Below, in pieces: positions 21,412 through 29,986 of a stretch of 31,273 bases of DNA. Origin of the DNA: an uncultured Oscillospiraceae bacterium (GTDB lineage Bacteria; Bacillota; Clostridia; Oscillospirales; Oscillospiraceae); NCBI GenBank assembly GCA_910584285.1, contig CAJTYK010000024.1, positions 1 to 31,273 of the forward strand, in the 5' to 3' direction. The position numbers and the translations under genes were made by a program. A model generated the notes under the pieces. It made no database searches. It had not been told where the DNA came from and saw only the letters and a program-made list of their open reading frames with translations. Positions within the stretch are counted from its first letter, which is position 1. Each line of letters begins with the position of its first letter.

Positions 21412-22254
21412 TTGAAATTTTGGATGGCTATCGTGCTGGGCGCGGTGCAGGGTGTGGCAGAGTTCCTGCCCATATCCAGCTCCGGGCACTTGTCCCTGCT
21501 TCAGCATTTTTTCGGTATGCCGGAGCCGGACGCTCTATATAACATCCTGCTCCACTTTGCCACGCTGATCGCCGTGTGTGTGGTGTACTGGCGGGATATC
21601 CTGGACATGATCACGGAGTTTTTCCGGGGGATCGCCGCCCTGTTCTCCCGGGAGCAGCCCCGGGGCAATCCCCCCGAGGGGCGGCGGCTGGTGCTGCTGA
21701 TCATCCTGGCCACTTTGCCCCTGTTCCTCATCCTGCCTATTGAGGGGCTGGTGGAGGATCTGGGGGCCAACCCGGTGTTTGTGTCCGTGATGCTGCTGGT
21801 CACCGGCTGCATTTTGTTCCTGTCCGACCGGTATGGCGGAGGGCGCAAGACCGTGCGCACCGCCACGGTGAAGGACGTGCTGCTGGTGGGGGCGGCCCAG
21901 GGACTGGCCACCATCCCCGGCCTGTCCCGCTCGGGCACCACCATCTCCGCCGGCATGGCCCTGGGCTTCGACCGGAACTTCGCCGTCCGCTTCTCCTTCC
22001 TGATGTCCCTGCCGGCGGTGCTGGGCGCCACCCTGCTGAAGGTGGTCAAGGTGGCGGGCGCCGGCGGCATCGACACCGAGCTGCTGCCCATGTACCTCAC
22101 CGGCATGGTCATCGCCGGGGTGGTGGGCTATTTCTCCATCCGCTTGGTGAAGCTGCTGGCGGACAAGGGCAAGTTCGGCCGCTTCGCCTATTACTGCTGG
22201 ATCGTGGGCGTCATCGCCCTCGCCGCCAGCTTCCTCTACACCCCTGCGGCATAA
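21412..22254 (+). CDS. uppP: Undecaprenyl-diphosphatase (UppP/BacA)
   Basis: 280 residues, the standard length of this integral membrane phosphatase, which recycles undecaprenyl diphosphate to the monophosphate lipid carrier for peptidoglycan synthesis and gives bacitracin tolerance. Both active-site regions are present: GVAEFLPISSSGH with E17 and the SSSGH at 22-26, and PGLSRSGTT near 169-177. About seven or eight helices are visible. The start is taken as TTG at 21412, because GAGGTGA lies 5 bases upstream; an in-frame GTG at 21403 overlaps that ribosome site, and an ATG at 21424 would be too far from it. ftsK starts 18 bp downstream. Confidence 0.94.
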   Translation: MKFWMAIVLGAVQGVAEFLPISSSGHLSLLQHFFGMPEPDALYNILLHFATLIAVCVVYWRDILDMITEFFRGIAALFSREQPRGNPPEGRRLVLLIILATLPLFLILPIEGLVEDLGANPVFVSVMLLVTGCILFLSDRYGGGRKTVRTATVKDVLLVGAAQGLATIPGLSRSGTTISAGMALGFDRNFAVRFSFLMSLPAVLGATLLKVVKVAGAGGIDTELLPMYLTGMVIAGVVGYFSIRLVKLLADKGKFGRFAYYCWIVGVIALAASFLYTPAA

Positions 22255-22272
22255 AGAGACGGGAGGTTCCCC

Positions 22273-25017
22273 ATGGCGTCCACACAAAAGAAACCCGCCG
22301 CCTCCGGCGGCAGCCGCTCCCAGTCCGCCTCTAAAAACGGCGGCAGCCGGAGCGGTTCAGCACAATCCAAATCCGGCTCCCGGAGCGGGGCCCGGAAGTC
22401 CGCCCCCCAGAAGAAGCCCTACCGCCGGGAGATCGGCGGCGTGGTGTGCCTGCTGCTGGCCCTGTTCGGGGCCATCGGCTACTTCAAAACCGACGAGGGG
22501 GCGGTCATCGCCCTGTTCTGTGATCTGCTGAAGGGGCTGGTGGGCTACGGCTTCTACCTCGCCCCGCCCATGCTGCTGCTGGCGGCGTGGATTCTCCTGC
22601 TCCACCGGGGACGGCCCGTCCGCCTGCGCCTGACGGGGGCGCTGCTCTTGCCGGTGCTGGTGGGGGCAGTGATCCACCTGATCCTCAGCCCCCCAGAGGC
22701 CCCCTGGTCGCTGGAGCTGTTCGGCCAGCTGTGGGCGTCGGGCAAGTCCATCGCCTCTGGCGGCGTGCTCAGCGGCCTGCTGGCCATGGCCTGCCGATTT
22801 GCCTTCACTAAGATCGGCGGTATCGTGATCCTGGTGGCCCTGGCTGCGGCGGCGGCGCTATGCGCTCTGCGCCTCACCCCGGGGCAGATCCTGGACTATC
22901 TGCGGGAGCAGCGGGAGCGCCGCCCGGAATACCGTCCCGAGGACTACCCGGAACAGGAGCGCCCCCAGAAGCCCGCCCCCCAGCCAGAACCCGCACGCCG
23001 CCGGAAGCCCGCCGCCATCGACATCCCGGTGGACGACGGCCCGGTGCTGGCCAAGCAGCCCACCACCCCGGTGACGACGGTGCGGAAGAAGTCCCTCTTT
23101 GACAAGGTGGCGGGGGTAGTCATCCCCGGCCAGAAGGAGCGCCCCGTTCCGCTGGAGGAGGAGCCCCCCGAGTATGAGGACGTGCCCGAGCTGCGGCCCA
23201 TGAAGGAACCCTCTCGGGCTCCCCGGCCCGCCCCGGCAGCGCCTCCCGCCGTGACGGCGGCCGACGTGGTGCCTCCGCCCGCCCCCACGCCCATCCCCAC
23301 CGGCACCGTTCCCTCCCCCGCCCCCCAGCCGGGGCCCGACCCGGTGCCCCCGCCTGTGATCCGGGAGCCGGCGGTGCCCAGGCCCTCCAAGGAGGCGGAG
23401 CAGGAGCAGGTTCGGGAGGAGGTGGCCCGCGAGATCGAAGCGGGGATGGAGCAGGAGCCCCCTGCTTACCGGTATCCCCCCGTCACCCTGCTGAACCAGG
23501 GCGGGGGGGGCGGCTCCGCCGCTGTGGACGGGGAGCTTCACGCCAACCAGCAACGCCTCCAGGACGCGCTGGTGTCCTTCGGGGTGAGCGCCCATATCGT
23601 CAACGTGGTGCGGGGCCCCGCCATCACCCGGTACGAGCTGGAGCTGGATCAGGGGGTGAAGCTGAACAAGATCACCAACCTGTCCAACGACATCGCCCTG
23701 GCCCTGGGCTCCTCCGCCGTCCGGGTGGCCCCTATCCCCGACAAGATCTCCACCGTGGGCATCGAGGTGCCCAACCGGCAGGTCACCCCTGTCTGTATCC
23801 GGGATGTCATCGGCTCCCGGGCCTTTGCGGACAGCGCCTCCAAGGTGTCCTTCGCCGTGGGCAAGGACATCGCCGGCAACTGCGTAGTGGGCAACATCGC
23901 CAAGATGCCTCATATGCTCATCGCCGGCACCACCGGATCGGGCAAATCGGTGTGCACCAACTCGCTGATCATCTCCCTGCTGTACAAGGCCACGCCGGAG
24001 GAGGTCCGCCTGATCATGGTGGATCCCAAGATGGTGGAGCTCAGCGTCTATAACGGCATCCCCCACCTGCTCATCCCGGTGGTCACCGACCCCAAGAAGG
24101 CCGCCGGCGCCCTCCAGTGGGCGGTGAGCGAGATGATGAAGCGGTATCAGAAGTTCTCCGAGGTGGGGGCCAAGGATCTGGCCTCCTACAACAAGCACGC
24201 CGCCCAGCGGGACGACCTGGATCCCATGCCCCAGATCGTGGTGGTCATCGACGAGCTGGCCGACCTGATGCTGGTGGCGGCCAAGGAGGTGGAGGAATCC
24301 ATCTGCCGGGTGGCTCAGATGGGCCGGGCCTCCGGGATGCACCTGGTTATCGCCACCCAGAGCCCCCGGGCCGACGTGATCACTGGCCTGATGAAGGCCA
24401 ACATCCCCAGCCGGATCGCCTTTGCAGTGGACTCGGCCATGAACTCCCGGATCATCCTGGACGCCTCCGGCGCGGAGAAACTGGTGGGCAAGGGGGATAT
24501 GCTGTACGCTCCCCTGGGCCAGGACAAGCTCCGGGTGCAGGGCTGCTTCATCTCCGAGGAGGAGGTGGCCAACGTGGTGGAGTTCATCAAGGAGGGCGCC
24601 TCCGCCCAGTACGACGAGTCCGTCATGCACGAGATCGAGAAAAACGCCGAGGATAAGGACAAGGCTGCCAAAGGCGTGGGCGGCGCCGACCCCAGCGCCG
24701 GGGCCGGGGAGGACTTCGACGAGCTGCTCCCCGCCGCCATCGACGTGGTGCTGGAGGTGGGGCAGGCTTCCGTGTCCATGCTCCAGCGGCGGCTCAAGCT
24801 GGGCTACGGCCGGGCCGCCCGGCTGGTGGATCAGATGGAGGAAAAGGGCGTGGTGGGGCCGTTTGAGGGCTCCAAGCCCCGGCAGCTACTCATCACCAAG
24901 GAGCAGTGGGCGGAGATGCAGTACCGGCAGAACCTGACGCCCGCTGTCCCTGACGAGCTGCCCTTTGAGGGGGACGCCATGCCCCAGAACGGGCCGTCCT
25001 TCCATCAGGAGGAATAA
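22273..25017 (+). CDS. ftsK: FtsK/SpoIIIE family DNA translocase
   Basis: 914 residues. A Ser/Lys/Gly-rich cytoplasmic N-terminus (1-50) leads into four membrane helices (about 55-75, 88-115, 118-137 and 160-200), then a Pro-rich and charged linker (about 215-400). The motor follows: alpha/beta core from about 415, Walker A GTTGSGKS (552-559), Walker B VVVIDELAD (D660, E661), and the winged-helix gamma domain (about 830-900, SVSMLQRRLKLGYGRAARLVDQME) that reads KOPS/SRS polarity sequences. In a spore-former it would also serve as SpoIIIE, pumping the chromosome into the forespore; sequence alone does not tell the two roles apart. GGGAGG precedes the ATG. It is probably co-transcribed with uppP. 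Confidence 0.95.
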   Translation: MASTQKKPAASGGSRSQSASKNGGSRSGSAQSKSGSRSGARKSAPQKKPYRREIGGVVCLLLALFGAIGYFKTDEGAVIALFCDLLKGLVGYGFYLAPPMLLLAAWILLLHRGRPVRLRLTGALLLPVLVGAVIHLILSPPEAPWSLELFGQLWASGKSIASGGVLSGLLAMACRFAFTKIGGIVILVALAAAAALCALRLTPGQILDYLREQRERRPEYRPEDYPEQERPQKPAPQPEPARRRKPAAIDIPVDDGPVLAKQPTTPVTTVRKKSLFDKVAGVVIPGQKERPVPLEEEPPEYEDVPELRPMKEPSRAPRPAPAAPPAVTAADVVPPPAPTPIPTGTVPSPAPQPGPDPVPPPVIREPAVPRPSKEAEQEQVREEVAREIEAGMEQEPPAYRYPPVTLLNQGGGGGSAAVDGELHANQQRLQDALVSFGVSAHIVNVVRGPAITRYELELDQGVKLNKITNLSNDIALALGSSAVRVAPIPDKISTVGIEVPNRQVTPVCIRDVIGSRAFADSASKVSFAVGKDIAGNCVVGNIAKMPHMLIAGTTGSGKSVCTNSLIISLLYKATPEEVRLIMVDPKMVELSVYNGIPHLLIPVVTDPKKAAGALQWAVSEMMKRYQKFSEVGAKDLASYNKHAAQRDDLDPMPQIVVVIDELADLMLVAAKEVEESICRVAQMGRASGMHLVIATQSPRADVITGLMKANIPSRIAFAVDSAMNSRIILDASGAEKLVGKGDMLYAPLGQDKLRVQGCFISEEEVANVVEFIKEGASAQYDESVMHEIEKNAEDKDKAAKGVGGADPSAGAGEDFDELLPAAIDVVLEVGQASVSMLQRRLKLGYGRAARLVDQMEEKGVVGPFEGSKPRQLLITKEQWAEMQYRQNLTPAVPDELPFEGDAMPQNGPSFHQEE

Positions 25018-25037
25018 CCCAGCGTCAGGAGAAACGA

Positions 25038-25087
25038 CAAGGCCGCGGAAGAATCGGGAGGATTCTTCCGCGGCCTTGATCGTTTGT
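25038..25087. terminator. Strong terminator between converging ftsK and the PAS/GGDEF gene
   Basis: A perfect 18-bp stem (25038-25055 with 25061-25078) with a GGGAG loop, followed by ATCGTTTGTCTTT on the plus strand. The minus-strand tail (TCGTTTCTCC) is weaker, so it mainly serves ftsK. Confidence 0.88.
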
Positions 25088-25104
25088 CTTTGATGCGAAC
25101 CGGC

Positions 25105-26451
25105 TCACCAGTCCATCAGATCCAGGGAGGAGGAGCGTTTGCGCTTCTTCCGCCGGATGACGGCCTCGGCGCTGGACAGCAGCTCCTGCAGGGTCTGGGT
25201 GTTCTCCTCCCCCGCCACCTCCAGGATGGCGTACTTGAAATTGCAGCGGTGGCAGAAGATCCGGTCGTCGTCCCGCTGGAAAATGGTGAGGATCTCCGCC
25301 ATCTTCCGCTCGATGAGGTGCTTCACGTTGCCGGTGAGCACCAGGCAGAACCTGTCGTCCTTAAGCCGGGCGAAGGTGTCCCCGCTGCGGAAGTTCTTGC
25401 GGACGATCTCCACAAAGTTCTGGATATAAGCGTCCCCCACCTTCTGGCCGTAGGTCTCATTGATCCCTTCCACGCCCTCCAGATCCAGGTAGCACAGGGT
25501 GACGTCCTGCTTCTCCCGGAGGGTCTGCTCCATAAATTCCTCCAGGAACTTGCCGTTGCGGATGCCGGTGTCCGTGTCATGATAGATCTGGGCGTTGAGG
25601 TGGCGGGCGTTCATCTTCTCGCTGGTCACGTCCATGACGATGTGGACGCAGGAGGGCCGCTCCCGCCACTCAATGGGGAAGGAGATGATCCGGTAGCAGG
25701 CGCCCCGGGCCTTTTCCTCCAGCTCCCAGATCTTGTACCGCTCCGCGTTGTCCCACTCCAGCAGCTTGGACTGGATGGGCAGGCGGTGCTTGCAGCTCTC
25801 GCAGAACGACTTGTCCTGCCCGCCGTCCTGGGGCCGCTTGTTGCAGTGAACCACTTCCCTGGTCTCCCAGTCCACAATGAGCAGCCACTCGTCCCGCTGG
25901 CTCAGCAGATCCACCAGCATCTCGGTGTAGCTGTCGATGATCTCCGCCCGGCGCCGGGCGCGGCGGATCTCCTCCTGGAGCTGGGTGCGGCGCTCGTCCA
26001 GCTGGCGGGTCATCTCGTTGAACGCCTCGGAGAAGGATCCCAGGTGGGACACGTGCTGGGAGTAGTCCCCCTTGGCCACCTGCCCCGCCTGCCAGGTGAG
26101 GTGCTTCAGGTTGGCGTGGAGGTTTTTCAGCCCCCCGTACAGGCAGCTGTCGCTGGCGGGGAACTCCTGATCCAGGCCGCCCTTGGACAGCTGGGTGGAG
26201 TAGTCCACCAGCTCCTCCGCCAGGGCGTGGAAGGAGCGCAGCGCCTCTCCCAGCTCCCGGCACGGCTCCGCCAGCCCCTCTGTCTCCAGCCGCGCGTGGG
26301 ACACGTCGGTCAGGGTATCCTCCAGATATTGCGTCAGCCTCCGGCAGCTCTCCTCCACGCTTAGCGTCCCGCCGCCCTGCGCACTCCCCGCCCCGGGCTG
26401 ATCCGCCGGATCCTGCTCCGGCCGCTTGTTGTCCTTCATTTCCAGATCCAT
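25105..26451 (-). CDS. HAMP-like/PAS/degenerate GGDEF signalling protein
   Basis: 448 residues, no membrane helix. The N-terminal half (30-115) is helical. A HAMP-like helix pair follows at about 118-165 (GQVAKGDYSQHVSHLGSFSEAFNEM...), then a PAS-like region (about 172-280) with a CESCKHRLP pair (C217, C220) that could hold a metal or sense redox state. A GGDEF-fold domain lies at about 285-440. It keeps the DTDTGIRN entry motif and the YLDLEGVEGINETYG core, but the signature at 364-368 is KDDRF instead of GGDEF, so cyclase activity is doubtful; nucleotide binding or a purely structural output is possible. The C-terminus is basic (RRKKRKR). ATG at 26451 follows AAGGAA. It lies 10 bp after the V4R gene, clearly an operon. 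Confidence 0.85.
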   Translation of the reverse strand: MDLEMKDNKRPEQDPADQPGAGSAQGGGTLSVEESCRRLTQYLEDTLTDVSHARLETEGLAEPCRELGEALRSFHALAEELVDYSTQLSKGGLDQEFPASDSCLYGGLKNLHANLKHLTWQAGQVAKGDYSQHVSHLGSFSEAFNEMTRQLDERRTQLQEEIRRARRRAEIIDSYTEMLVDLLSQRDEWLLIVDWETREVVHCNKRPQDGGQDKSFCESCKHRLPIQSKLLEWDNAERYKIWELEEKARGACYRIISFPIEWRERPSCVHIVMDVTSEKMNARHLNAQIYHDTDTGIRNGKFLEEFMEQTLREKQDVTLCYLDLEGVEGINETYGQKVGDAYIQNFVEIVRKNFRSGDTFARLKDDRFCLVLTGNVKHLIERKMAEILTIFQRDDDRIFCHRCNFKYAILEVAGEENTQTLQELLSSAEAVIRRKKRKRSSSLDLMDW

Positions 26452-26461
26452 TTTTGGTTCC

Positions 26462-27007
26462 TTACCCTTCCTTGTTCTGTACCGCCGCCTGGAAGCGGCA
26501 TACCCGGTCGCCGGTGGCCCAGCAGTTCACTTCCACCGCGCTGTAGGGCCGCTTGGTGTAGGCGGTGAGCAGCCCGGCCAGGAACCCTTCATCGTAATTG
26601 CACACGGTCTCCCCCAGCATGGGCAGGCCGGCGCAGTCCGCGTCCTCCGACATGGTAAACACCATCTTCCCGGTGCGCTCGTCCGTCTCCTCCACCCGGA
26701 GCACGCCGATCTTCATCTCCTCCAGCTTCCGCTGAAGCTGTGCGATAAAATCGGAGAACTCCAGGGTCAAGTCCAGGTAGTGATCCGCGAAAAATGTCCC
26801 GGCCCGGAAGCCCGCGCCCCGGAAGATCTCGATCTGCTCCTCCTTGCCCAGGCGCTGGGCCAGCTCCTCCCGGAGGGAGTACTCCAGCAGGCGGTAAATG
26901 GCTACGGGCAGCTCCGGCCCCAGGTTTTCCCGGCCGCTCTTATGCGGTTTTACGTAATCTGACAGGCTGAAATTCTCCTTATCGGAAAAAATATGACCGT
27001 TTCCCAT
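26462..27007 (-). CDS. V4R-domain ligand-binding protein
   Basis: 181 residues from ATG at 27007; AAAGGGGA lies 8 bases upstream, and the longer open frame upstream contains the promoter. The region about 40-175 matches the V4R (4-vinyl reductase) fold, a small-molecule or hydrocarbon-binding domain related to the heme-NO-binding fold. The match includes the end pattern C136-NYDEGFLAGLL...EVNC162-WATGDRVC170-RF, with cysteines that may bind a metal; C125 is a fourth. V4R domains often act as sensory inputs for transcription or cyclic-nucleotide proteins. Here it would feed the PAS/GGDEF protein encoded 10 bp downstream. Ligand unknown. Confidence 0.82.
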   Translation of the reverse strand: MGNGHIFSDKENFSLSDYVKPHKSGRENLGPELPVAIYRLLEYSLREELAQRLGKEEQIEIFRGAGFRAGTFFADHYLDLTLEFSDFIAQLQRKLEEMKIGVLRVEETDERTGKMVFTMSEDADCAGLPMLGETVCNYDEGFLAGLLTAYTKRPYSAVEVNCWATGDRVCRFQAAVQNKEG

Positions 27008-27077
27008 GGAATAGTCCCCTTTAGCTGAGATTTGTTCAATATCGGCCCGAGCACGGGAAAAGATAGAATGTGCTGGT

Positions 27078-27106
27078 ATTATAACATGGGTGAATTGAAT
27101 ATTCAA
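27078..27106 (-). promoter_or_regulatory. Promoter of the V4R-PAS/GGDEF operon with palindrome over the -35
   Basis: On the minus strand, TTGAAT (27101-27106), 17 bp, TATAAT (27078-27083) with an extended TG. A perfect 14-bp palindrome, ATTGAATATTCAAT (27094-27107), covers the -35 box and is a likely operator. The leader is about 65 nt. Confidence 0.8.
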
Positions 27107-27127
27107 TACTGGCCGCTGAGAAAAAGA

Positions 27128-28138
27128 TCAGCTCAAAAAGGTCTTATAGTCCTCATAGTTGCGCCGCAGCAGCTCCGGGGTGTCCAGCCCGTAGGGACAG
27201 TGGCTGGCGCAGTGGTTGCAGTGGATGCACTGGTCGATGCGGGCCATATTCTCCTGCCACTCCGGGGACAGGCTACCCTCCACCGGGGCCCGCCGCAGCA
27301 GCAGGGACATCCGGGCGCAGTTGGGTATGTCGATTCCGGCGGGACAGGGCAGGCAGTAGCCGCACCCCCGGCAGAAGTCCCCGGCCAGCTCCCCGCAGTC
27401 CCGGTCAATGACGGCCTGAAGCTCCTCCGTCAGGGCCGGGGGGTTGTCCTGGTAGGACAAAAACTCGTCCAGCTCCCGATCCCGCTGGATCCCCCAGATG
27501 GGCAGCACGTTGGGGAACCGGGCCTGGAAGGCGTAGGCTGCGGCGGAGTTGGTGATCAGCCCCCCGGACAGGGCCTTCATGGAAATAAAGCCCACCCCCA
27601 GCCGCCCGCAGTCCTGGGCCAGCCGGATTTCCTCTGGGGCGGCCAGATAGCTGAAGGGAAACTGGAGGGTGTCGTACAGGCCGGATTCCAACGCCTCCCG
27701 GGCCACTGCCAGCCGGTGGTTGGTCAGGCCGATGAAGCGGATCTTGCCCTCCTGCCGGGCCTGCTCCATGGCCTCGTACAGGCCGGTACCGTCCCCGGGG
27801 CGGGGGCAGAAGTCCGGGTTGTGGAACTGGAGTATGTCCACGTGGTCGGTGCGCAGGTTCTTCAGGCTGGCGTGGAGGTCGGCCCAGAAGCCCTCGGCGG
27901 TGCGCGCCGCCGTCTTGGTGGCCAGGACGAACTGATCCCGACGGCCGGACAGGGCATAACCGATCTTTTCCTCGCTGTCGGTGTAGGCCCGGGCGGTGTC
28001 AAAGAAATTGATCCCGTTGTCCAGAGCCTTCCGGAGCAGGCGGGCCGCCTCCTCCCGGGAGATCCGCTGGATGGGCAGGGCGCCGAAGCCGTTTTTGTTC
28101 ACGATAAGCTCGGTGCGGCCCAGGGTAACCTTTGTCAT
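27128..28138 (-). CDS. Aldo/keto reductase with C-terminal 2[4Fe-4S] ferredoxin domain
   Basis: 336 residues. The N-terminal ~240 residues form an AKR barrel with the catalytic tetrad D47, Y52, K75 and H106 (FFDTARAYTDSE, ATKT, LQFHNPD). The C-terminal ~90 residues hold two CxxCxxCxxxC sets: C256-C259-C262-C265 (before PAGI) and C304-C307-C310-C314 (before PYGL), enough for two [4Fe-4S] clusters. This fused type is common in anaerobes; it probably links ferredoxin or flavin electrons to a carbonyl or sugar reduction, but the substrate is unknown. ATG at 28138 follows AAGCGGGGA. It lies 85 bp downstream of the EEP gene and may share its transcript. Confidence 0.9.
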   Translation of the reverse strand: MTKVTLGRTELIVNKNGFGALPIQRISREEAARLLRKALDNGINFFDTARAYTDSEEKIGYALSGRRDQFVLATKTAARTAEGFWADLHASLKNLRTDHVDILQFHNPDFCPRPGDGTGLYEAMEQARQEGKIRFIGLTNHRLAVAREALESGLYDTLQFPFSYLAAPEEIRLAQDCGRLGVGFISMKALSGGLITNSAAAYAFQARFPNVLPIWGIQRDRELDEFLSYQDNPPALTEELQAVIDRDCGELAGDFCRGCGYCLPCPAGIDIPNCARMSLLLRRAPVEGSLSPEWQENMARIDQCIHCNHCASHCPYGLDTPELLRRNYEDYKTFLS

Positions 28139-28223
28139 GGGAAATCCCCGCTTTCTGTTGGTTTGGATTTATGGTGTGACAGGAAAGCCGCGGCGTATGC
28201 CGCCTGCCTGTGCTGGGATGGGG

Positions 28224-29321
28224 TTACTGCCCGTCCAGCAGGGTCACCTGGAGGGAGACCGGGTTGTGATCGGTGTACTGGAACTGCTCGTCCAGCGTCT
28301 CCACGCTGTTCAGCTCCACGTTGGGCGAGAGGATAAAACCGTCGATGACGTAAAACTGGTTGCCCGCGGGGTTGGGGTCATAGGGGTGGTTCAGCAGGCG
28401 GCAGGAGGGCACCGTGAGATCGCAGGCGAACTGCCAGCCCTCCGGCAGGATATCCTCCTCCAGCACCCCCGGCGTCCACAGGGAGGGATCCTGGATGGGG
28501 AAGGCGTCCAGCGCCCCGGGGAAGGTCTGGTTGAAGTCGCCCCCAGCGATGACATAGTTGCCCTTTTCGTACTCGGCGGTGAGCAAGTCCAGCAGCACCT
28601 TGGTCTGGGCGGCCTTGCCCTCCCCGTCGTCATAGGCCTCCAGGTGGAGGTTTACCAGCACCAGCTCCTTGTCCGTCCCCTCCAGGTTCACATAGCTCAC
28701 CAGCAGGCACCGCTTCAAATTGGCGGTGGACACCGGCCAGGAGAAGGGGCAGGGCAGGGCGATGCGTTCCGCCTCGTCCATATTAAATTGGCTGAGGGTC
28801 TGCACCCCGCTGTGCACCTTGCCAATGGGGGGCCAGGGGAAGGGCACGAAGTCGCAGGAGTAGTTCAGGGCGTAGGCGCTGTAATAGTCAAGGGACGGAT
28901 CGCCGCCTTCAAAATAGAGACTGTCCCGATAGTCAACGCACTGATTCATACTTCCGGAGCGGCTGGAGTTGGAGTCCACCTCCTGGAGAAAATACACGTC
29001 CGCACCGTGATCCAGAAGCTGCCGGACGATGCCCTTAAGGTTGGTATTCACCTGATCCCGAGTGGGGTTCACCCCCGTCCCGCCATCCATGAAGAAGTCG
29101 GCGTCCTTGCCCAGTCCGGCATACCCGGTGTTCTGGGACAGGATGGTAAGGCTGTCCCCCGGGGCCAGGGAGGGCCCTTTGTATCTGGCGTCCCAAATTT
29201 CCACTTCCTCTACCGCGTCCGGCCTGTACTCCGTTACGGTGAGCCAGCCGATGAGACCCGCGGCGGCCAACAGGATCACGCCCAGCACAATGCCAATTCC
29301 AATGAGGATCTTTTTTGCCAT
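28224..29321 (-). CDS. Membrane-anchored endonuclease/exonuclease/phosphatase (EEP) family protein
   Basis: 365 residues from ATG at 29321, set by AAAGGA upstream and by a promoter lying within the longer open frame. One membrane helix (about 4-29) anchors it; the catalytic part should be outside. The EEP core is visible: SQNTGYAG (N), FLQEVDSNSSRS (E), LVNLHLEAYDDG (H), AGGDFNQTFPG (D, N), and YTDHNPVSLQV at the end (D, H), the usual Mg2+-dependent phosphodiesterase residues. EEP relatives include DNases, sphingomyelinases and inositol phosphatases. A single surface-anchored copy suggests degradation of extracellular nucleic acid or phospholipid headgroups, which the sequence cannot distinguish. 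Confidence 0.87.
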   Translation of the reverse strand: MAKKILIGIGIVLGVILLAAAGLIGWLTVTEYRPDAVEEVEIWDARYKGPSLAPGDSLTILSQNTGYAGLGKDADFFMDGGTGVNPTRDQVNTNLKGIVRQLLDHGADVYFLQEVDSNSSRSGSMNQCVDYRDSLYFEGGDPSLDYYSAYALNYSCDFVPFPWPPIGKVHSGVQTLSQFNMDEAERIALPCPFSWPVSTANLKRCLLVSYVNLEGTDKELVLVNLHLEAYDDGEGKAAQTKVLLDLLTAEYEKGNYVIAGGDFNQTFPGALDAFPIQDPSLWTPGVLEEDILPEGWQFACDLTVPSCRLLNHPYDPNPAGNQFYVIDGFILSPNVELNSVETLDEQFQYTDHNPVSLQVTLLDGQ

Positions 29322-29345
29322 GTCCGCACATCCTTTCATAGCTTG

Positions 29346-29374
29346 ATTATAGCGGAAGCCGCACCGTTTGGCAA
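29346..29374 (-). promoter_or_regulatory. Sigma-A promoter of the EEP gene
   Basis: On the minus strand, TTGCCA (29369-29374), 17 bp, TATAAT (29346-29351). The -35, -10 and spacing are the same as at the AEC permease promoter. Confidence 0.85.
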
Positions 29375-29437
29375 GCGTTCCGGCCCCTGTTTTTGACAGG
29401 CCCGTCCCCGCTGCCCCGCACCCGTTTTGTCCCGGCG

Positions 29438-29445
29438 CATACAAT
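29438..29445 (+). promoter_or_regulatory. Possible sporulation-type -10 element (CATACAAT)
   Basis: CATACAAT equals the Bacillus sigma-E -10 consensus, about 65 bp before the gene at 29510. No matching -35 is seen, and TACAAT also suits sigma-A, so this is tentative. Confidence 0.25.
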
Positions 29446-29509
29446 GGGAGTGGAAGGGGAACGCCCTACCCGTCCCCCTCTGATCAACCAAAAACCGGGA
29501 GGTACTACT

Positions 29510-29986
29510 ATGGCCGATTTCATCGAGCCGGGCCCTGTCTGCGATACCGCCGGTATCCGCGAGGCCGTGTGCATCCACACCCGAAAGATCTTTGACTCCT
29601 GCCGCGACAAGGACTGCGTCGAGGATCTGCGGCTTTACCCCACCGTCAGCTCCCAAGCCGTCATTGATAAGGCCATCAGCCTGAAGGCCGGCCAGGCCGA
29701 GCTGCTGTACGCGTACATCGACGTGGAGCCCGTGGGCTTCAACCGCGGTTATTTTACCGTGGACGTGCGGTACTTCTACCGCGTCACCGCCGACGCCTTT
29801 GTGGGCGCGGCCCGCCCCGTATCCATCTGTGGGCTGGCGGTGTTTGACAAGCGGGCTATCCTGTTCGGCAGCGAGGGCAGCGCCAAGGTGTTCTCCTCTA
29901 ACAGCCGGGTGGCCGATCTGGACGAGCAGAACCTGATGAGCACCAACCTGCCCATCGCGGTGGTGAAAGTAACTGCCCTAAAATAG
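29510..29986 (+). CDS. Conserved-looking small Cys-containing protein of unknown function
   Basis: 158 residues from ATG at 29510, with GGGAGGT at 8 bases; an upstream in-frame stretch has no good ribosome site. No signal peptide or membrane helix. The N-terminal 40 residues hold four cysteines (C11, C21, C31, C36), the last two in FDSCRDKDCVEDLRLYP, which could form a metal site. The rest alternates strands such as AELLYAYIDVEPVGF and YFTVDVRYFYRV with a fifth cysteine, C107. It looks like a beta-rich structural protein. I have a vague memory of similar clostridial proteins but cannot name a function; a spore-coat role is one guess, in line with the CATACAAT upstream. It stands alone between the divergent EEP gene and mobile-element debris. 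Confidence 0.72.
   Translation: MADFIEPGPVCDTAGIREAVCIHTRKIFDSCRDKDCVEDLRLYPTVSSQAVIDKAISLKAGQAELLYAYIDVEPVGFNRGYFTVDVRYFYRVTADAFVGAARPVSICGLAVFDKRAILFGSEGSAKVFSSNSRVADLDEQNLMSTNLPIAVVKVTALK

Noticed and set aside
22858..24630. Minus-strand open frame opposite ftsK (about 590 codons)
   Set aside because: Shadow of the FtsK motor; no credible start and a low-complexity product.
25084..26364. Plus-strand open frame opposite the PAS/GGDEF gene (about 426 codons)
   Set aside because: It begins in the ftsK terminator region without a ribosome site, and the product is biased Leu/Val/Gly/His sequence.
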